A stretch of DNA of 64,000 nucleotides from Mumia flava (GCF_002797495.1 NZ_PGEZ01000002.1:1054001-1118000), one strand, 5' to 3'. Counted from the first letter of the stretch, positions 15,401 through 23,641 are shown. Notes: generated by a model from the letters alone, not told the origin. Numbers and translations are program-made.

Positions 15401-18289
15401 GAACTGCTCGACGCCCCGGTGGTCCAAGGTCGCGTCGACACTGCGCATCGCGCCCATCTGCCGGCCGCTGCTGTCGTACGTCGCGGCGACGACCGTGACG
15501 TCGTCGCGGCTGCCCGGGTAGCTGAGCAGGCCGACGCCGTCGAGCCGGCGGTCGACCACGTCGGTCGACGTCACCTTCCAGGTCCCCCTCGGCTTGCGCA
15601 CCGTGTAGGAGTCGACCTCGCGTCCGTCCACCGTGTACGTGGCGATCTTCAGGCCCTCGTCGGTGACCTCGAGGACGCCACCGACCTGGGTGTCCTCGTC
15701 GAAGACGACGTCGTCCCACCAGTGCACCGTGTTCTCGTAGAACTTCGGCCCGGCCGAGCCCATCGTCACGTACGTCGTCCCGAGCGCCTCCTCCTCGGGG
15801 GTCTGCGCGAGCCGGCCGTCGTAGATCGTGGACCGCTTGTACAGGTGGTCGTGACCACCGACGTAGAGGTCGACGCCGAGCCGGTCGAGCGCGGCGGTGA
15901 TCTTCGGACGGTCACCGGCCAGGTCGGCGTCGTCGCCGTGCTGGCCGCCGTAGTAGGAGTAGTGGCCGACGACGACGTTCCACGTGCGTGTCGACGAACG
16001 GATGTCGTCGGTCAGCCAGGCGAGCTGGGCATCCATGTCCTTCACGGAGTTGAGCACCGAGACGTGGACGTCGCCACGGTCGAACGAGTAGTTGCTCTCC
16101 CCGATCGCGCCGTTCTTCGGAAGGTCGTAGAGGTTCGAGAAGATCGCGGTCCGCTCGGTCGTGGTCGAGTCGTAGTCGAGGTCGCCGTACGTCTCGTGGT
16201 TGCCGGCGACGGGGGCGACCTGCACGTCGAGACCCTCGAAGACGTGCTCGAACACCTCGTCCCAGTACTGTCCGCGGCCGCCGTTGTCGACGAGGTCGCC
16301 GGTCTGCACCAGCGTCCGGCCGCCGGGCGCCTCGGTCTCGAGCCGGTCGAGCACGTCGCGGAGCATCCCCAGGTCGTCGGCGTCGTGGCTCGTGGCCTGG
16401 AGGTCACCGATCACGTAGATCGGCTCGTCGTCAGCGCCGCCGGCGACGAGCTCGCCCTCGACGTCGGTCCACGCCGCGTCGTCGTCCGGGTCCGGCGCCC
16501 CACCGTCGCGCGCCACCCCGAAGCGGTACTCGTAACGGCCGTCCGTGTCAAGCCCGGCGACATCGAACTCGTGGCTGCGCAGCGTCTGCCCGGTGATGGA
16601 GTGCTGGTAGGTCTCCTCGTCGTTGCCGATCGTGTTGACCTCGTACGGGCGGTCGTTCGTCGACGTGAGCACGTCGGCGTCGTCCCAGCCCTCCGTACCG
16701 GCCTCGCGGACCTGGGCGTAGACGGTCTCGATCGAACGGTCGGTGGACACCGCGATCCCCGCACCCCCGGGCTTCTCCGTGACCGCGGCGGTGCTGCCGA
16801 AGTACTGGAAGACCCCGGCCGGGTCGAGCGCGTCCTGGTCGACCGTGATCCGGAGCAGCTCTGCGTTGGTGCTGCCGGCGTCGTCGGTGGCCTTGACGAC
16901 CACGTAGTGCGGGTCGTAGCTGCGCACCCGGAACGCGCCGTCGGCGACGGGAACCTCGCCGGCGGCGTCGTACACCTCGTACGTCACGGTGGGGGTCGTG
17001 CCCGAGTCGTCGGTCGCGGTCGCCTCGGGCAGCGCGACCTCCTCGCCGTACACCGCGGTCTCGACGAAACCGTCCGGCACGGTGATCTCGGGCGCGTAGT
17101 TCGCGCCGCGCGTCGTCTCGCCGACCCAGACCGGCGCCGAGACCACCACGTCACCGTCGGCCTGCCCGGCCCGCACGAAGTAGTAGTCCCCGTCGGCGAC
17201 GTCGCGTTCGAGGCTCAGGGAGACCTCGTGGCCGGAGACGTCGTCGAACTGCTTCGCGACCGTGCCGCCGTTCGTGACGAGCTCGACCGAGGTGAACACG
17301 TCGTCGGCGTCTGCATCGGTCAGCCGGATGTCGAACGTGGTCGTGGTGGTGTCGGCCGGGAGCACCGAGCCCATCAGCACGTCACCGGCGCCGAACTCGA
17401 GCACGGTGTCGACGTCCTGCGTGCTGAACACGCTGCGGTCCTTCATCGCCCCGTAAAGACCGTCGAGGGAGTGGTCGCTCGCCCAGAGCCCGGTGATGGC
17501 GTCGTTGCCGGAGACCCAGGAGGCCGAGTGCTCGTCCCCGTTCCAGACCGGCCCGACGTGCCAGCCCGCATCCAGCGCCTTCTCGTACTGCGCGAGATGA
17601 CCGGCGGACTTGACCTCGATCAGCTCCATCCGGTCGTCGGTGACGGGGTCGAGCCCGGTGAAGCCGAAGAAGTTGCCCTTCGACGTCGTGCTCGGGTGGT
17701 TGAACTGCGCGATCGCGTCGGGGTCGAGCTTCAGCCGCGCGTAGAAGGTGGCGAGGTCGTACTTGAGGTCGCCGGTGCCGAAGCTGTTGGCGAACCCGTC
17801 GACGCTCCCCTTCTCGGTGGCGCGCGCCGTCGCCTTCCAGTCGGTGTTGAAGACGTTGATGTGACCGGTGCCGTCGTACCAGGTGTTCTCGATCGACGGC
17901 ACGGCGACGAGGTCGTCCTGCGAGGCGTTGTACGTCTCGACCTCCTCGTGGACCGCCCGCCACTCGCGCGAGTCGGCGTCACGCCAGTCGTCGACGAAGT
18001 CGTCGCCGTTGCGCAGGTCCCACATCACGTCGTGCTCGGAGACGGTGAAGAAGTCCGCGTCGGTCTCGTCGTGCACGTGCTCGAACGCGTCGGGCGGCAT
18101 CTCCACCCCGTCGCTGACCGACGTGTGCGCGTGGAACTCCCCCGTGTAGAAGGTCTTGCCGCGGTACGTCGGCCGGTCGTCCTCCTCCGCTGCGGCCGCG
18201 GGTGGCGCGGCCGCAGCGAGGAGTCCCGCGATCACCGCCCCCGAGAGTGCCCCTGCCCAGACCTTGCGATGACGCGACCGTACGCGCAC
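12470..18289 (-). CDS. Giant secreted PHP-domain / metallophosphoesterase / GLUG-repeat protein
   Basis: A 1,939-residue exported protein. A signal peptide (residues 1-34, basic start then an Ala-rich core) leads to a PHP-type hydrolase domain with H53-A-H55 and SEHD at 84-87 (about 45-300). Ig/FnIII-like segments run to about 615. A calcineurin-type metallophosphoesterase follows (about 620-900) with GDLVDNG 664-670, GNHE 696-699, GHYS 775-778 and GGHDH 811-815. Two blocks of GLUG-like repeats (about 1080-1630, GG-x2-G-x7-V-x-NSYSTADV style) and two Ig-like domains in a basic C-terminus complete it. Two different phosphoesterase-type catalytic domains in one secreted chain suggest scavenging of phosphate from extracellular esters; the GLUG and Ig parts probably bind cell wall or polymer. 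Confidence 0.88.
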   Translation of the reverse strand: MRVRSRHRKVWAGALSGAVIAGLLAAAAPPAAAAEEDDRPTYRGKTFYTGEFHAHTSVSDGVEMPPDAFEHVHDETDADFFTVSEHDVMWDLRNGDDFVDDWRDADSREWRAVHEEVETYNASQDDLVAVPSIENTWYDGTGHINVFNTDWKATARATEKGSVDGFANSFGTGDLKYDLATFYARLKLDPDAIAQFNHPSTTSKGNFFGFTGLDPVTDDRMELIEVKSAGHLAQYEKALDAGWHVGPVWNGDEHSASWVSGNDAITGLWASDHSLDGLYGAMKDRSVFSTQDVDTVLEFGAGDVLMGSVLPADTTTTTFDIRLTDADADDVFTSVELVTNGGTVAKQFDDVSGHEVSLSLERDVADGDYYFVRAGQADGDVVVSAPVWVGETTRGANYAPEITVPDGFVETAVYGEEVALPEATATDDSGTTPTVTYEVYDAAGEVPVADGAFRVRSYDPHYVVVKATDDAGSTNAELLRITVDQDALDPAGVFQYFGSTAAVTEKPGGAGIAVSTDRSIETVYAQVREAGTEGWDDADVLTSTNDRPYEVNTIGNDEETYQHSITGQTLRSHEFDVAGLDTDGRYEYRFGVARDGGAPDPDDDAAWTDVEGELVAGGADDEPIYVIGDLQATSHDADDLGMLRDVLDRLETEAPGGRTLVQTGDLVDNGGRGQYWDEVFEHVFEGLDVQVAPVAGNHETYGDLDYDSTTTERTAIFSNLYDLPKNGAIGESNYSFDRGDVHVSVLNSVKDMDAQLAWLTDDIRSSTRTWNVVVGHYSYYGGQHGDDADLAGDRPKITAALDRLGVDLYVGGHDHLYKRSTIYDGRLAQTPEEEALGTTYVTMGSAGPKFYENTVHWWDDVVFDEDTQVGGVLEVTDEGLKIATYTVDGREVDSYTVRKPRGTWKVTSTDVVDRRLDGVGLLSYPGSRDDVTVVAATYDSSGRQMGAMRSVDATLDHRGVEQFVTFDEPLPVAPSDTLRVYLWDGLESAQPIRPAITVREGIAGDGTADDPYLIASAADLAKIANDPAKHYRLTTDLDLSGTTTDQIDRLVSFRGVLDGDGHTISGFTAPSNQGVGLFADNQGTIRNLVVRGDVESAKTTIGLLADVNHGTIEQVRTEGSITGAGRVGGIVGDHYGVVRDSYSTADVRATGLYSGGVVGIAIGGSVTENAYASGAVTADGRNAGGVVSYGYDETVVHHVVALNAQVVAPTWAHAIVGRVGAGQVADLLDNHVSDAVAISGESLTDEPAADNPKGAVVAAAQARTQAFFVARGWDFDTVWAWDEDGKRPVLQNAFEDVPPLPEEPEAPALEQADDGAYLITKPADLEEVAAWPDESFRLTSDLDLDGVTLPQLGFPAPFTGELDGAGHVLRGFTSTSGGLFGTIDAGASVHDLELVDATVTKSASKAGILVDSLRGTVERVSVGGSVSSLSYAGGVAGDSFGTIRDVYSTAEVSTTGGNYAGGIIGVADSPSTTERVYATGAVTASGTTAGGLTGYARDSGTVVRDSIALNPSVTATSLAHRVVARYASGQTATLSNNLAIETLVAQTQSVTATGPTTLNGETVTTAETQSADTWTGRLGWDLDSVWRWDDEAQRPVLRRADEPADGRAQRSSAAVERGAVTVEPVSYALRHPAPSVVGQAEDGSAMAHDAVLADGVATVTLHGGAAAAGGQVGVLVLDGDADADAPGAGDVAYVGQAAADDAGDATFEVALAQGSALEAYRLVAGTSAGTPRYVASLDPDERPAPEKATTSTSAQVRPWAVAYGRSAVVTARVTSPAGHPTGRVEVRKGSRVLGSTSARRGVTTVRVPARSLAPGRHTLTVRYRGDERHRASSDTVRLRITKARSRITAAKVKPRKVVAERTRVKVVVRVRGAHGVRPRGLVTVRGRGVDATARVRHGVAKVRLGRLPRAGRQRFTVTYRGSDQLSSSTRTVKVRVRRR

Positions 18290-18354
18290 GTCCTACCTCC
18301 GTCGTCAGCGAAACTGCCTCGGCGAGTGCATCAGCGCCGACCGAACGCGGGGCG

Positions 18355-18370
18355 TTGGTCAGGTGACCAA
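18355..18370. promoter_or_regulatory. Palindromic operator candidate, divergent promoter region
   Basis: A 16-bp inverted repeat, TTGGTCAGGTGACCAA (7-bp arms, 2-bp centre), lies in the 141-bp gap between the divergent giant secreted protein and the aminotransferase. TGGTC/GACCA half-sites are typical of GntR-family operators. No GntR gene is seen in the window, so the regulator is unknown. Confidence 0.45.
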
Positions 18371-18430
18371 AAGGTGTCGTGCGGATGCACACAGCACACC
18401 TCACGGCCCTCGGCGACCTACGGTGGGTGT

Positions 18431-20131
18431 GTGGCACACCAGAGCGTCGAGACGTCGCTGGTCCGCAGGATCCGGGAGTCCGTGATCGGTGAGGACCAGG
18501 TCGTGCCGGGCCCGTACGGGCCACGACGGATCACCTACGCCGACTACACCGCGTCGGGCCGCGCACTCACCTTCATCGAGGACTTCATCCGCGACGAGGT
18601 GCTGCCGCGCTACGCGAACACGCACACGGAGTCCAGCGGCACCGGCCTGCAGACCACGCGGCTGCGCGAGGACGCACGCGCGCTGATCCACGAAGCCGTC
18701 GGAGGCACGAGCGAGGACGTGGTGATCTTCTCCGGGTCCGGGTCCACCGGCGCGATCGACAAGCTGATCGCGATCCTCGGACTGCGGGTGCCGTCGGCGC
18801 TGGACGACCGCTACCACCTCACCGACACGATCCCCGCGGACCAGCGCCCGGTGGTGTTCGTGGGGCCGTTCGAGCACCACTCGAACGAGCTGCCGTGGCG
18901 GGAGTCGATCGCGGACGTCATCGAGATCGCGCAGGACACCGACGGGCACATCGACCTCGCGGAGCTGGAGCAGCAGCTCGTCGACCACGCCGACAGGCCC
19001 GTGCGGATCGGGTCGTTCTCGGCCGCGAGCAACGTCACCGGCATCGTCTCCGACACCGTCGCGATCGCGTCGCTGCTGCACCGCCACGGCGCACTGTCGT
19101 TCTGGGACTTCGCCGCCGCCGCCCCGTACGTCGCGATCTCGATGCGGGCGGCGGAGGGTGAGCCCGACTCGTACAAGGACGCGATCTTCCTGAGTCCGCA
19201 CAAGTTCGTCGGCGGCCCCGGCACACCCGGCGTCCTGGTGGTGCGCCGCGAGCTCCTCCAGAACAGGGTTCCCGCGGTCGTCGGCGGGGGCACCGTCGAG
19301 TACGTCAACCAGGAGGAGCAGCACTACCTCCACGACGTCGTCGCCCGCGAGGAGGGCGGTACGCCTGCGATCGTCGAGTCCATCCGCGCCGGCCTGGTCT
19401 TCGGGCTCAAGAACGCGGTCGGCGTCGACGTCATCCGCGCCAACGAGGATCGGCTCCTGCAGCGCGTGGTCGCGGCCTGGTCCGAGGTGCCGGGCCTGGA
19501 GATCCTCGGCAATCTCGCGTCCGAGCGGCTCTCGATCGTCTCGTTCGTGGTCCGCTCGCCGTCCGGACGCTTCCTCCACCACAACTTCGTCGTGGCACTG
19601 CTCAACGACCTGTTCGGCATCCAGTCGCGGGGCGGGTGCTCGTGCGCAGGACCGTACGGCCACCGGCTGCTGGGGATCGACCTGGACCGCTCCCACCTCT
19701 ACGAGCGCCAGGTCGCCGGCGGGTGCGAGGGCATCAAGCCGGGATGGGTGCGCGTCAACGTCAACTACTTCATCTCCGAGGGCGTGCTCGACTACGTGAT
19801 CGAGGCGGTCACGTTCGTGGCCCGATACGGCCACCTGTTCCTCGAGGACTACCGGTTCGACCCGGCGAGCGCGCTGTGGCGACATCGGTCCGGGCCCGCC
19901 GAGCCTCCGCTGCGACTCGACCAGCTGCGCTACGGCGCAGACGGCACCCTGGAGTACCCGCACCACGGCGACCGGGCGCCCGAGAGCGCCCTCGCCGGCT
20001 ATCTCGCGGAGGCGCACCGGCTCGCGGCCGACCGCGCGGACCACACCGCGCCGGGGGTCGATGCGCACCTGAGTCCCGACTTCGACGCCCTGCGCTGGTT
20101 CGACCTGCCCGTACCCTGCGTGAACGCGTAG
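18431..20131 (+). CDS. Class V aminotransferase-fold PLP enzyme (cysteine desulfurase-like)
   Basis: A 566-residue PLP-dependent protein. The Schiff-base lysine is K258 in SPHKFVGGPGTPG, and the preceding SFWDFAAAAPY holds the PLP-ring aspartate, as in class V aminotransferases and cysteine desulfurases. It is about 150 residues longer than IscS/SufS; a cysteine-bearing loop (RGGCSCAGPYG, around 400) may carry the reactive thiol. GTG 18431 is chosen as the start because upstream in-frame sequence is antisense to the secreted protein gene. Substrate (cysteine or another amino acid) is not determined. The next gene starts 34 bp downstream. Confidence 0.85.
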   Translation: MAHQSVETSLVRRIRESVIGEDQVVPGPYGPRRITYADYTASGRALTFIEDFIRDEVLPRYANTHTESSGTGLQTTRLREDARALIHEAVGGTSEDVVIFSGSGSTGAIDKLIAILGLRVPSALDDRYHLTDTIPADQRPVVFVGPFEHHSNELPWRESIADVIEIAQDTDGHIDLAELEQQLVDHADRPVRIGSFSAASNVTGIVSDTVAIASLLHRHGALSFWDFAAAAPYVAISMRAAEGEPDSYKDAIFLSPHKFVGGPGTPGVLVVRRELLQNRVPAVVGGGTVEYVNQEEQHYLHDVVAREEGGTPAIVESIRAGLVFGLKNAVGVDVIRANEDRLLQRVVAAWSEVPGLEILGNLASERLSIVSFVVRSPSGRFLHHNFVVALLNDLFGIQSRGGCSCAGPYGHRLLGIDLDRSHLYERQVAGGCEGIKPGWVRVNVNYFISEGVLDYVIEAVTFVARYGHLFLEDYRFDPASALWRHRSGPAEPPLRLDQLRYGADGTLEYPHHGDRAPESALAGYLAEAHRLAADRADHTAPGVDAHLSPDFDALRWFDLPVPCVNA

Positions 20132-20164
20132 ATCAGCGCGGGCCACCGGGCGTAGGTTGAGGGC

Positions 20165-20956
20165 ATGGTCGACGCCGAGGAAGGCCGTCTGTCCACCGGG
20201 GTCCCGTACCTCCGACTCGGACACGGCCCTCCCCTGCTCGTCGCGGCCGGTCTGAGCCCGCAGCACCGCAGCCCGCACGGGATGATGAGGCGGATGGCGC
20301 TGGGCTGGGCGGCGCCGTTCGCCGAGCACTTCACCGTCTACCTCGTCAACCGGCGCCCCGGCCTGGAGCCGGGCTCCACCATGAGCGACATCGCCGCCGA
20401 CTACGCGAGTGCGATCGAGAACGACCTCGGTGCGCCGGCGATGGTGCACGGGACCTCGACCGGCGGGTCGGTGACCCTCCAGCTCGCGGTCGACCGACCG
20501 GATCTCGTCCGCAGGCTCGTCCTGGGCTCGTCCGCGTGCCGCCTGTCGCCGTACGGCCGGCACGTCCAGGCGGAGGTTCTGCGCCACACCCAGGCGGGCG
20601 ATCCGCGACGGGCCGCCGCGGTCCTCGCCGACGCGATGGCGCCGGGTCCGCTCGCGTACCCGGCCCGCGGCGTCGGCTGGATCGCCGGGGGTCTGATGCC
20701 CGCGGGCAGCCCCGACATGATGGCGACGATCGCGGCGGAGGACGCGTTCGACGCCGAGCCGCACCTCGACCGCGTCACCGCACCGACGCTGGTGCTCGGC
20801 GGGACGCGGGACCCGTTCTACAGCGACGATCTCTTCCGGCTCACCGCCGCGGGTGTCCAGGACGGGCACGTGGTGATGTTCGGGGGGAAGACCCACGGGT
20901 GGGTGGCGGGATCGAAGGTCCCCGCCGCGATCGCGCTGGGCTTCCTGCTGGGCTGA
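20165..20956 (+). CDS. Alpha/beta hydrolase
   Basis: A 263-residue alpha/beta-hydrolase-fold protein. The nucleophile elbow is GTSTGG (HGTSTGGSVTLQLA), the acid is likely in GGTRDPFYS and the histidine in GKTHGW. The N-terminus (YLRLGHGPPLLVAAGLSP) fits the usual core. It follows the aminotransferase on the same strand with a 33-bp gap and is probably co-transcribed with it. No specific substrate can be assigned. Confidence 0.88.
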   Translation: MVDAEEGRLSTGVPYLRLGHGPPLLVAAGLSPQHRSPHGMMRRMALGWAAPFAEHFTVYLVNRRPGLEPGSTMSDIAADYASAIENDLGAPAMVHGTSTGGSVTLQLAVDRPDLVRRLVLGSSACRLSPYGRHVQAEVLRHTQAGDPRRAAAVLADAMAPGPLAYPARGVGWIAGGLMPAGSPDMMATIAAEDAFDAEPHLDRVTAPTLVLGGTRDPFYSDDLFRLTAAGVQDGHVVMFGGKTHGWVAGSKVPAAIALGFLLG

Positions 20957-20965
20957 ACGCGCCGC

Positions 20966-21733
20966 TCAGAGCGAGGTCCCGGTCTCCAGCTCGGACTTGA
21001 GCGACGAGTAGATGTACGGGGTGTCGCGCTCGGCTGCGGCCGCGGTCGCGGGGCCCATCGCGCTCAGCGACACGACCAGCTTCGTGAGTTCGCCCGTCTC
21101 GTCGGCGTCGGTGAGCACGTAGTCCAGGATGCCCGCCGGCTCGGCATCGACGTCGGCGTCCCAGTGGCAGTCGAACCCGAGCGTCAGGCGCGAGCACTCC
21201 TCGACCACCAGCACCTCGCCGTCGATCATCACGAATCCTTCGGCGTCCTGCGCGTAGGACGACCCGACCCGCCAGTCCGTGGTCGTCACCGTGTCGTACA
21301 ACCATCCGCGGGGCGTCCCGGTGGCGGTCAGGGCCTCCCAGACACGCGCGCGGGGCGCTCGGATGACGATGGTGAAGACGGTCGTCGGTGCCGTGTCCGA
21401 GGGGAAGGAGGTCTCGGTCATCTCGCGCTCCTCGAGGGCGTGTCGCAGCGCCAGCAGGGCGCGGCTCGTGGTGGCGGTGTAGTCGGTGAGCCAGCGGTCC
21501 TGGACCTCGACCAACGGCACCGGGTTGAGATAGTGCAGCTTCCGTCTCCCGCTGCGCACGACGCTGATCAGGTCGGCGTCCGCAAGCACGCGCAGGTGGG
21601 AGCTGACTCCGAAGCGGGTCATCTGGGGCAGCTTTGCACTGAGCTCGGTGAGCGTCAGTCCGCTGGACCGTCGGAGGGTGTCGAGGAGCAGCCGACGCGA
21701 GGGGTCGGCGAGCGCCTTGAAGACCAAGTCCAC
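20966..21733 (-). CDS. ArsR-SRPBCC (AHSA1-like) fusion regulator
   Basis: A 255-residue two-domain protein. Residues 1-90 are an ArsR winged helix (VFKALADPSRRLLLDTL, then LSAKLPQMTRFGVSSHLRVLADADLISVVRSG). Residues about 105-225 are an SRPBCC/AHSA1-type ligand pocket (FTIVIRAPRARVWEALTATGTPRGWLYD). Such domains are usually encoded as two adjacent genes; here they are joined, so a small hydrophobic ligand may directly control DNA binding. GTG 21733 is chosen as start because the ArsR domain begins there; the open frame extends upstream through a palindromic operator. Confidence 0.85.
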   Translation of the reverse strand: MDLVFKALADPSRRLLLDTLRRSSGLTLTELSAKLPQMTRFGVSSHLRVLADADLISVVRSGRRKLHYLNPVPLVEVQDRWLTDYTATTSRALLALRHALEEREMTETSFPSDTAPTTVFTIVIRAPRARVWEALTATGTPRGWLYDTVTTTDWRVGSSYAQDAEGFVMIDGEVLVVEECSRLTLGFDCHWDADVDAEPAGILDYVLTDADETGELTKLVVSLSAMGPATAAAAERDTPYIYSSLKSELETGTSL

Positions 21734-21742
21734 CCGACCACA

Positions 21743-21766
21743 ATAGGTGAGTCGATACTCACCTAT
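21743..21766. promoter_or_regulatory. Palindromic operator of the ArsR-SRPBCC gene
   Basis: Arms ataggtgagt and actcacctat are perfectly complementary around a 4-bp centre. The site ends 10 bp before the GTG start of the ArsR-SRPBCC gene, in the position expected for autoregulation. Direct evidence is the symmetry; the binding protein is inferred from proximity. Confidence 0.65.
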
Positions 21767-21820
21767 CAAGAGCCGCGCTCGCAGGTCGCGAACCGGCATT
21801 GCGCGTCGAGGTCTCGCGCA

Positions 21821-22240
21821 TCAGCGGAGCGAACGTGCGCGCAGGGAGGTCACGTCCGCGATCGCTTCGAAGGCTGCGTCCTTGTGCACCAGGGTCGCGT
21901 CGTTGCGGATGGCGATCGCCGCGATCAGACAGTCATTCAGGCTTCGGACGGTACGACCGCTGCGGCGCACCGCGCGGAAGATGCTGGCTGCGGACCGGTA
22001 GTCGAGATCAGGCTCGAGCCGCAACGTCGGGAGCCCGTTCACCATGATCTCGAGGCGGTCGTGCACGACGTCGCGGTCCGCACCGGCGAGGAGCTCCATC
22101 GCGATCGGTTCGCAGCAGACGATCGACTGCGCTGACGCCGTAGGGCCGGAGCCCTCGATCAACGCGTGGACGGTCGCCGCAGCGCGTGACCCCGTACCGC
22201 GCAGATAGTCGATCCACGCGGACGTGTCGATCAGATTCAT
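21821..22240 (-). CDS. vapC: VapC-type PIN-domain toxin
   Basis: A 139-residue PIN-domain ribonuclease. The acidic active-site residues are visible: D5 (LIDTSAW), E44 or E49 (CEPIAMEL), D103 ([10 protein letters not shown]) and D121. VapC toxins cleave specific structured RNAs, often initiator tRNA or rRNA, and are held inactive by VapB. The ATG overlaps the vapB stop by 4 bp (ATGA), the normal antitoxin-first order. The gene appears full length. Confidence 0.9.
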   Translation of the reverse strand: MNLIDTSAWIDYLRGTGSRAAATVHALIEGSGPTASAQSIVCCEPIAMELLAGADRDVVHDRLEIMVNGLPTLRLEPDLDYRSAASIFRAVRRSGRTVRSLNDCLIAAIAIRNDATLVHKDAAFEAIADVTSLRARSLR

Positions 22241-22401
22241 CGAGCGTCGACGGGATCGGACGACCGCATCTCGTCCAGATCGCCGTCCCAGCCGATCCCC
22301 TCCAGCGACAGCAGGAACGCGCGGTCGACCGGACTCCCCACGAGCCTCCGCAGCGCGAGGTCGACGGCGTCCTTCTTCGTCGAGACGTCGAAGCGACGCA
22401 T
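22237..22401 (-). CDS. vapB: VapB-type antitoxin, N-terminally truncated
   Basis: A 54-residue antitoxin remnant beginning at [21 protein letters not shown], the middle of the ribbon-helix-helix domain in related VapB proteins, and ending with a typical toxin-binding tail ([13 protein letters not shown]). The usual N-terminal strand of about 15 residues, which makes the DNA contact, is absent. The sequence that should encode it is a palindromic repeat (22424-22470). Toxin neutralisation may be kept while DNA binding and autoregulation are lost. ATG 22401 is the only plausible start. Confidence 0.75.
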   Translation of the reverse strand: MRRFDVSTKKDAVDLALRRLVGSPVDRAFLLSLEGIGWDGDLDEMRSSDPVDAR

Positions 22402-22423
22402 CACACCTCTGCGGCACTCCCAT

Positions 22424-22470
22424 CGGTGCGGTGGATCCGGGGCAGCCCGTGCCACCGATCCACCGCACTG
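22424..22470. repeat. Dispersed palindrome, copy 1 (at vapB 5' end)
   Basis: Left arm gtgcggtggatc (22426-22437) pairs with gatccaccgcac (22457-22468), with a gggcagcccg-containing loop. Nearly the same arms and loop sequence occur at 41431-41477. Both copies sit at gene boundaries. Here the element replaces the start of vapB and lies 22 bp upstream of the TetR gene at 22491. Confidence 0.75.
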
Positions 22471-22490
22471 GCGGGTGCCATACTCGGCGC

Positions 22491-23126
22491 ATGAGCGAGC
22501 GCACGCCCGAGCCGCGCGCACGTCGGCGCGGCCGGCCGGGCTACGACCAGGAGACCGTCCTGCGGCGGGCGATCGACCTGTTCAACCGGCAGGGGTACGA
22601 GGCGACGAGCGTCGGGGACATCGCTGCCGAGCTCGGGCTGGTGAAGTCCGCGATCTACCACCACGTCCCCAGCAAGGAGCACCTGCTCGCGGCCGCGCTC
22701 GACGAGGCGCTCGACGGATTGAGCGCCGCGATCGATGCGGCCACGCAACGGCACGGCGGCGCCCCGGCGTACGACCGGCTGGTCGCCGTGGTGCGCGAGT
22801 CGGTGCAGATTCTCGCCGCGCACCAGCCGGCTGTGACGCTGCTGCTGCGTGTCCGCGGCAACAGCGAGGTCGAGCAGGCGGCGCTGAAGCGGCGCCGCGA
22901 GATCGACGACAAGCTCGCCACCCTGGTCGCGGAGGCCGCCGAGGAGGGGTACGTCCGCAGCGACATCCCGGCCGACCTCGCCAGCCGCCTGCTGTTCGGG
23001 ATGGTGAACTCGCTCATCGAGTGGTACCGCCCCGACGGTCCGCTCGGCGTCGACGAGCTCGCGGACCAGGTGGTCGAGATGGCATTCGAGGGCCTGCGCA
23101 CGCCGCCGCTGCGGCCCGGCCGCTGA
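22491..23126 (+). CDS. paaR: TetR family regulator, probable PaaR of the phenylacetate genes
   Basis: A 211-residue TetR protein. The helix-turn-helix is [27 protein letters not shown], behind [15 protein letters not shown]. It is convergent with paaI, the last gene of the paa operon, 35 bp apart. TetR repressors next to paa genes in actinobacteria (PaaR) respond to phenylacetyl-CoA. The palindrome at 27710-27731, with a CGATCG core upstream of paaA, is the likely operator. The assignment rests on neighbourhood, not on a unique motif. Confidence 0.75.
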   Translation: MSERTPEPRARRRGRPGYDQETVLRRAIDLFNRQGYEATSVGDIAAELGLVKSAIYHHVPSKEHLLAAALDEALDGLSAAIDAATQRHGGAPAYDRLVAVVRESVQILAAHQPAVTLLLRVRGNSEVEQAALKRRREIDDKLATLVAEAAEEGYVRSDIPADLASRLLFGMVNSLIEWYRPDGPLGVDELADQVVEMAFEGLRTPPLRPGR

Positions 23127-23160
23127 GCAGCGCCGCGCCCGTACGGCGGGTCGCGGCCGG

Positions 23161-23637
23161 TCAGTCGCGCTCGAGCGCCGGGTTCGTCTGCGACGTCATC
23201 CTGCTGCGGCCGCGGAACACCGCGAGCACCGCGCCGTCGCGGTCCCGGACGACGTCCACGTCGTACAGCCCGCCTCTCCCCCGCACCACGACCTCGCGCG
23301 CTCGCGCCACCAGCAGGTCACCGCGCCGCGCGGGCTCGACGAACGTCACGTCGAACCCGGCCGCGAGCGTCACCATGCCGTGGGAGTTGCAGGCCAGCGC
23401 GAACGCCGAGTCGGCGACGGACGCCACCAGACCGCCGTGGCACAGGCCCCAGCCGTTCACCATGTCCTCGCGCACGAGCATCGAGACCGTCGCCGTGCCG
23501 GGACCGCACGCGACGATCTCCATACCGAGGGACCGGCTCGCGTGGTCCTCGGCCCACATCGCCGCGGCGCTCAGGCGAGCGACCTCCTCGGGGGTCGCCG
23601 GGGTGGCCGGCGGCGGCGACTGCGTCGGCTCGGTCAT
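23161..23637 (-). CDS. paaI: Phenylacetate pathway thioesterase PaaI
   Basis: A 158-residue single hotdog-fold thioesterase. The family signature is NGWGLCHGGLVASVADSAFALACNS (about residues 62-86), with the HGG and the acidic helix residue used in catalysis. PaaI hydrolyses hydroxyphenylacetyl-CoA and related thioesters that would trap CoA. It starts 5 bp after the paaE stop and is the last gene of the operon. Confidence 0.9.
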   Translation of the reverse strand: MTEPTQSPPPATPATPEEVARLSAAAMWAEDHASRSLGMEIVACGPGTATVSMLVREDMVNGWGLCHGGLVASVADSAFALACNSHGMVTLAAGFDVTFVEPARRGDLLVARAREVVVRGRGGLYDVDVVRDRDGAVLAVFRGRSRMTSQTNPALERD

Positions 23638-23641
23638 GGCG

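Noticed and set aside
12464-18430. Very long open frame on the plus strand opposite the giant secreted protein
   Set aside because: It has no recognisable domains and a composition typical of antisense frames in GC-rich DNA (runs of R, D, V, H). Only its last part, from 18431, matches a real family (aminotransferase).
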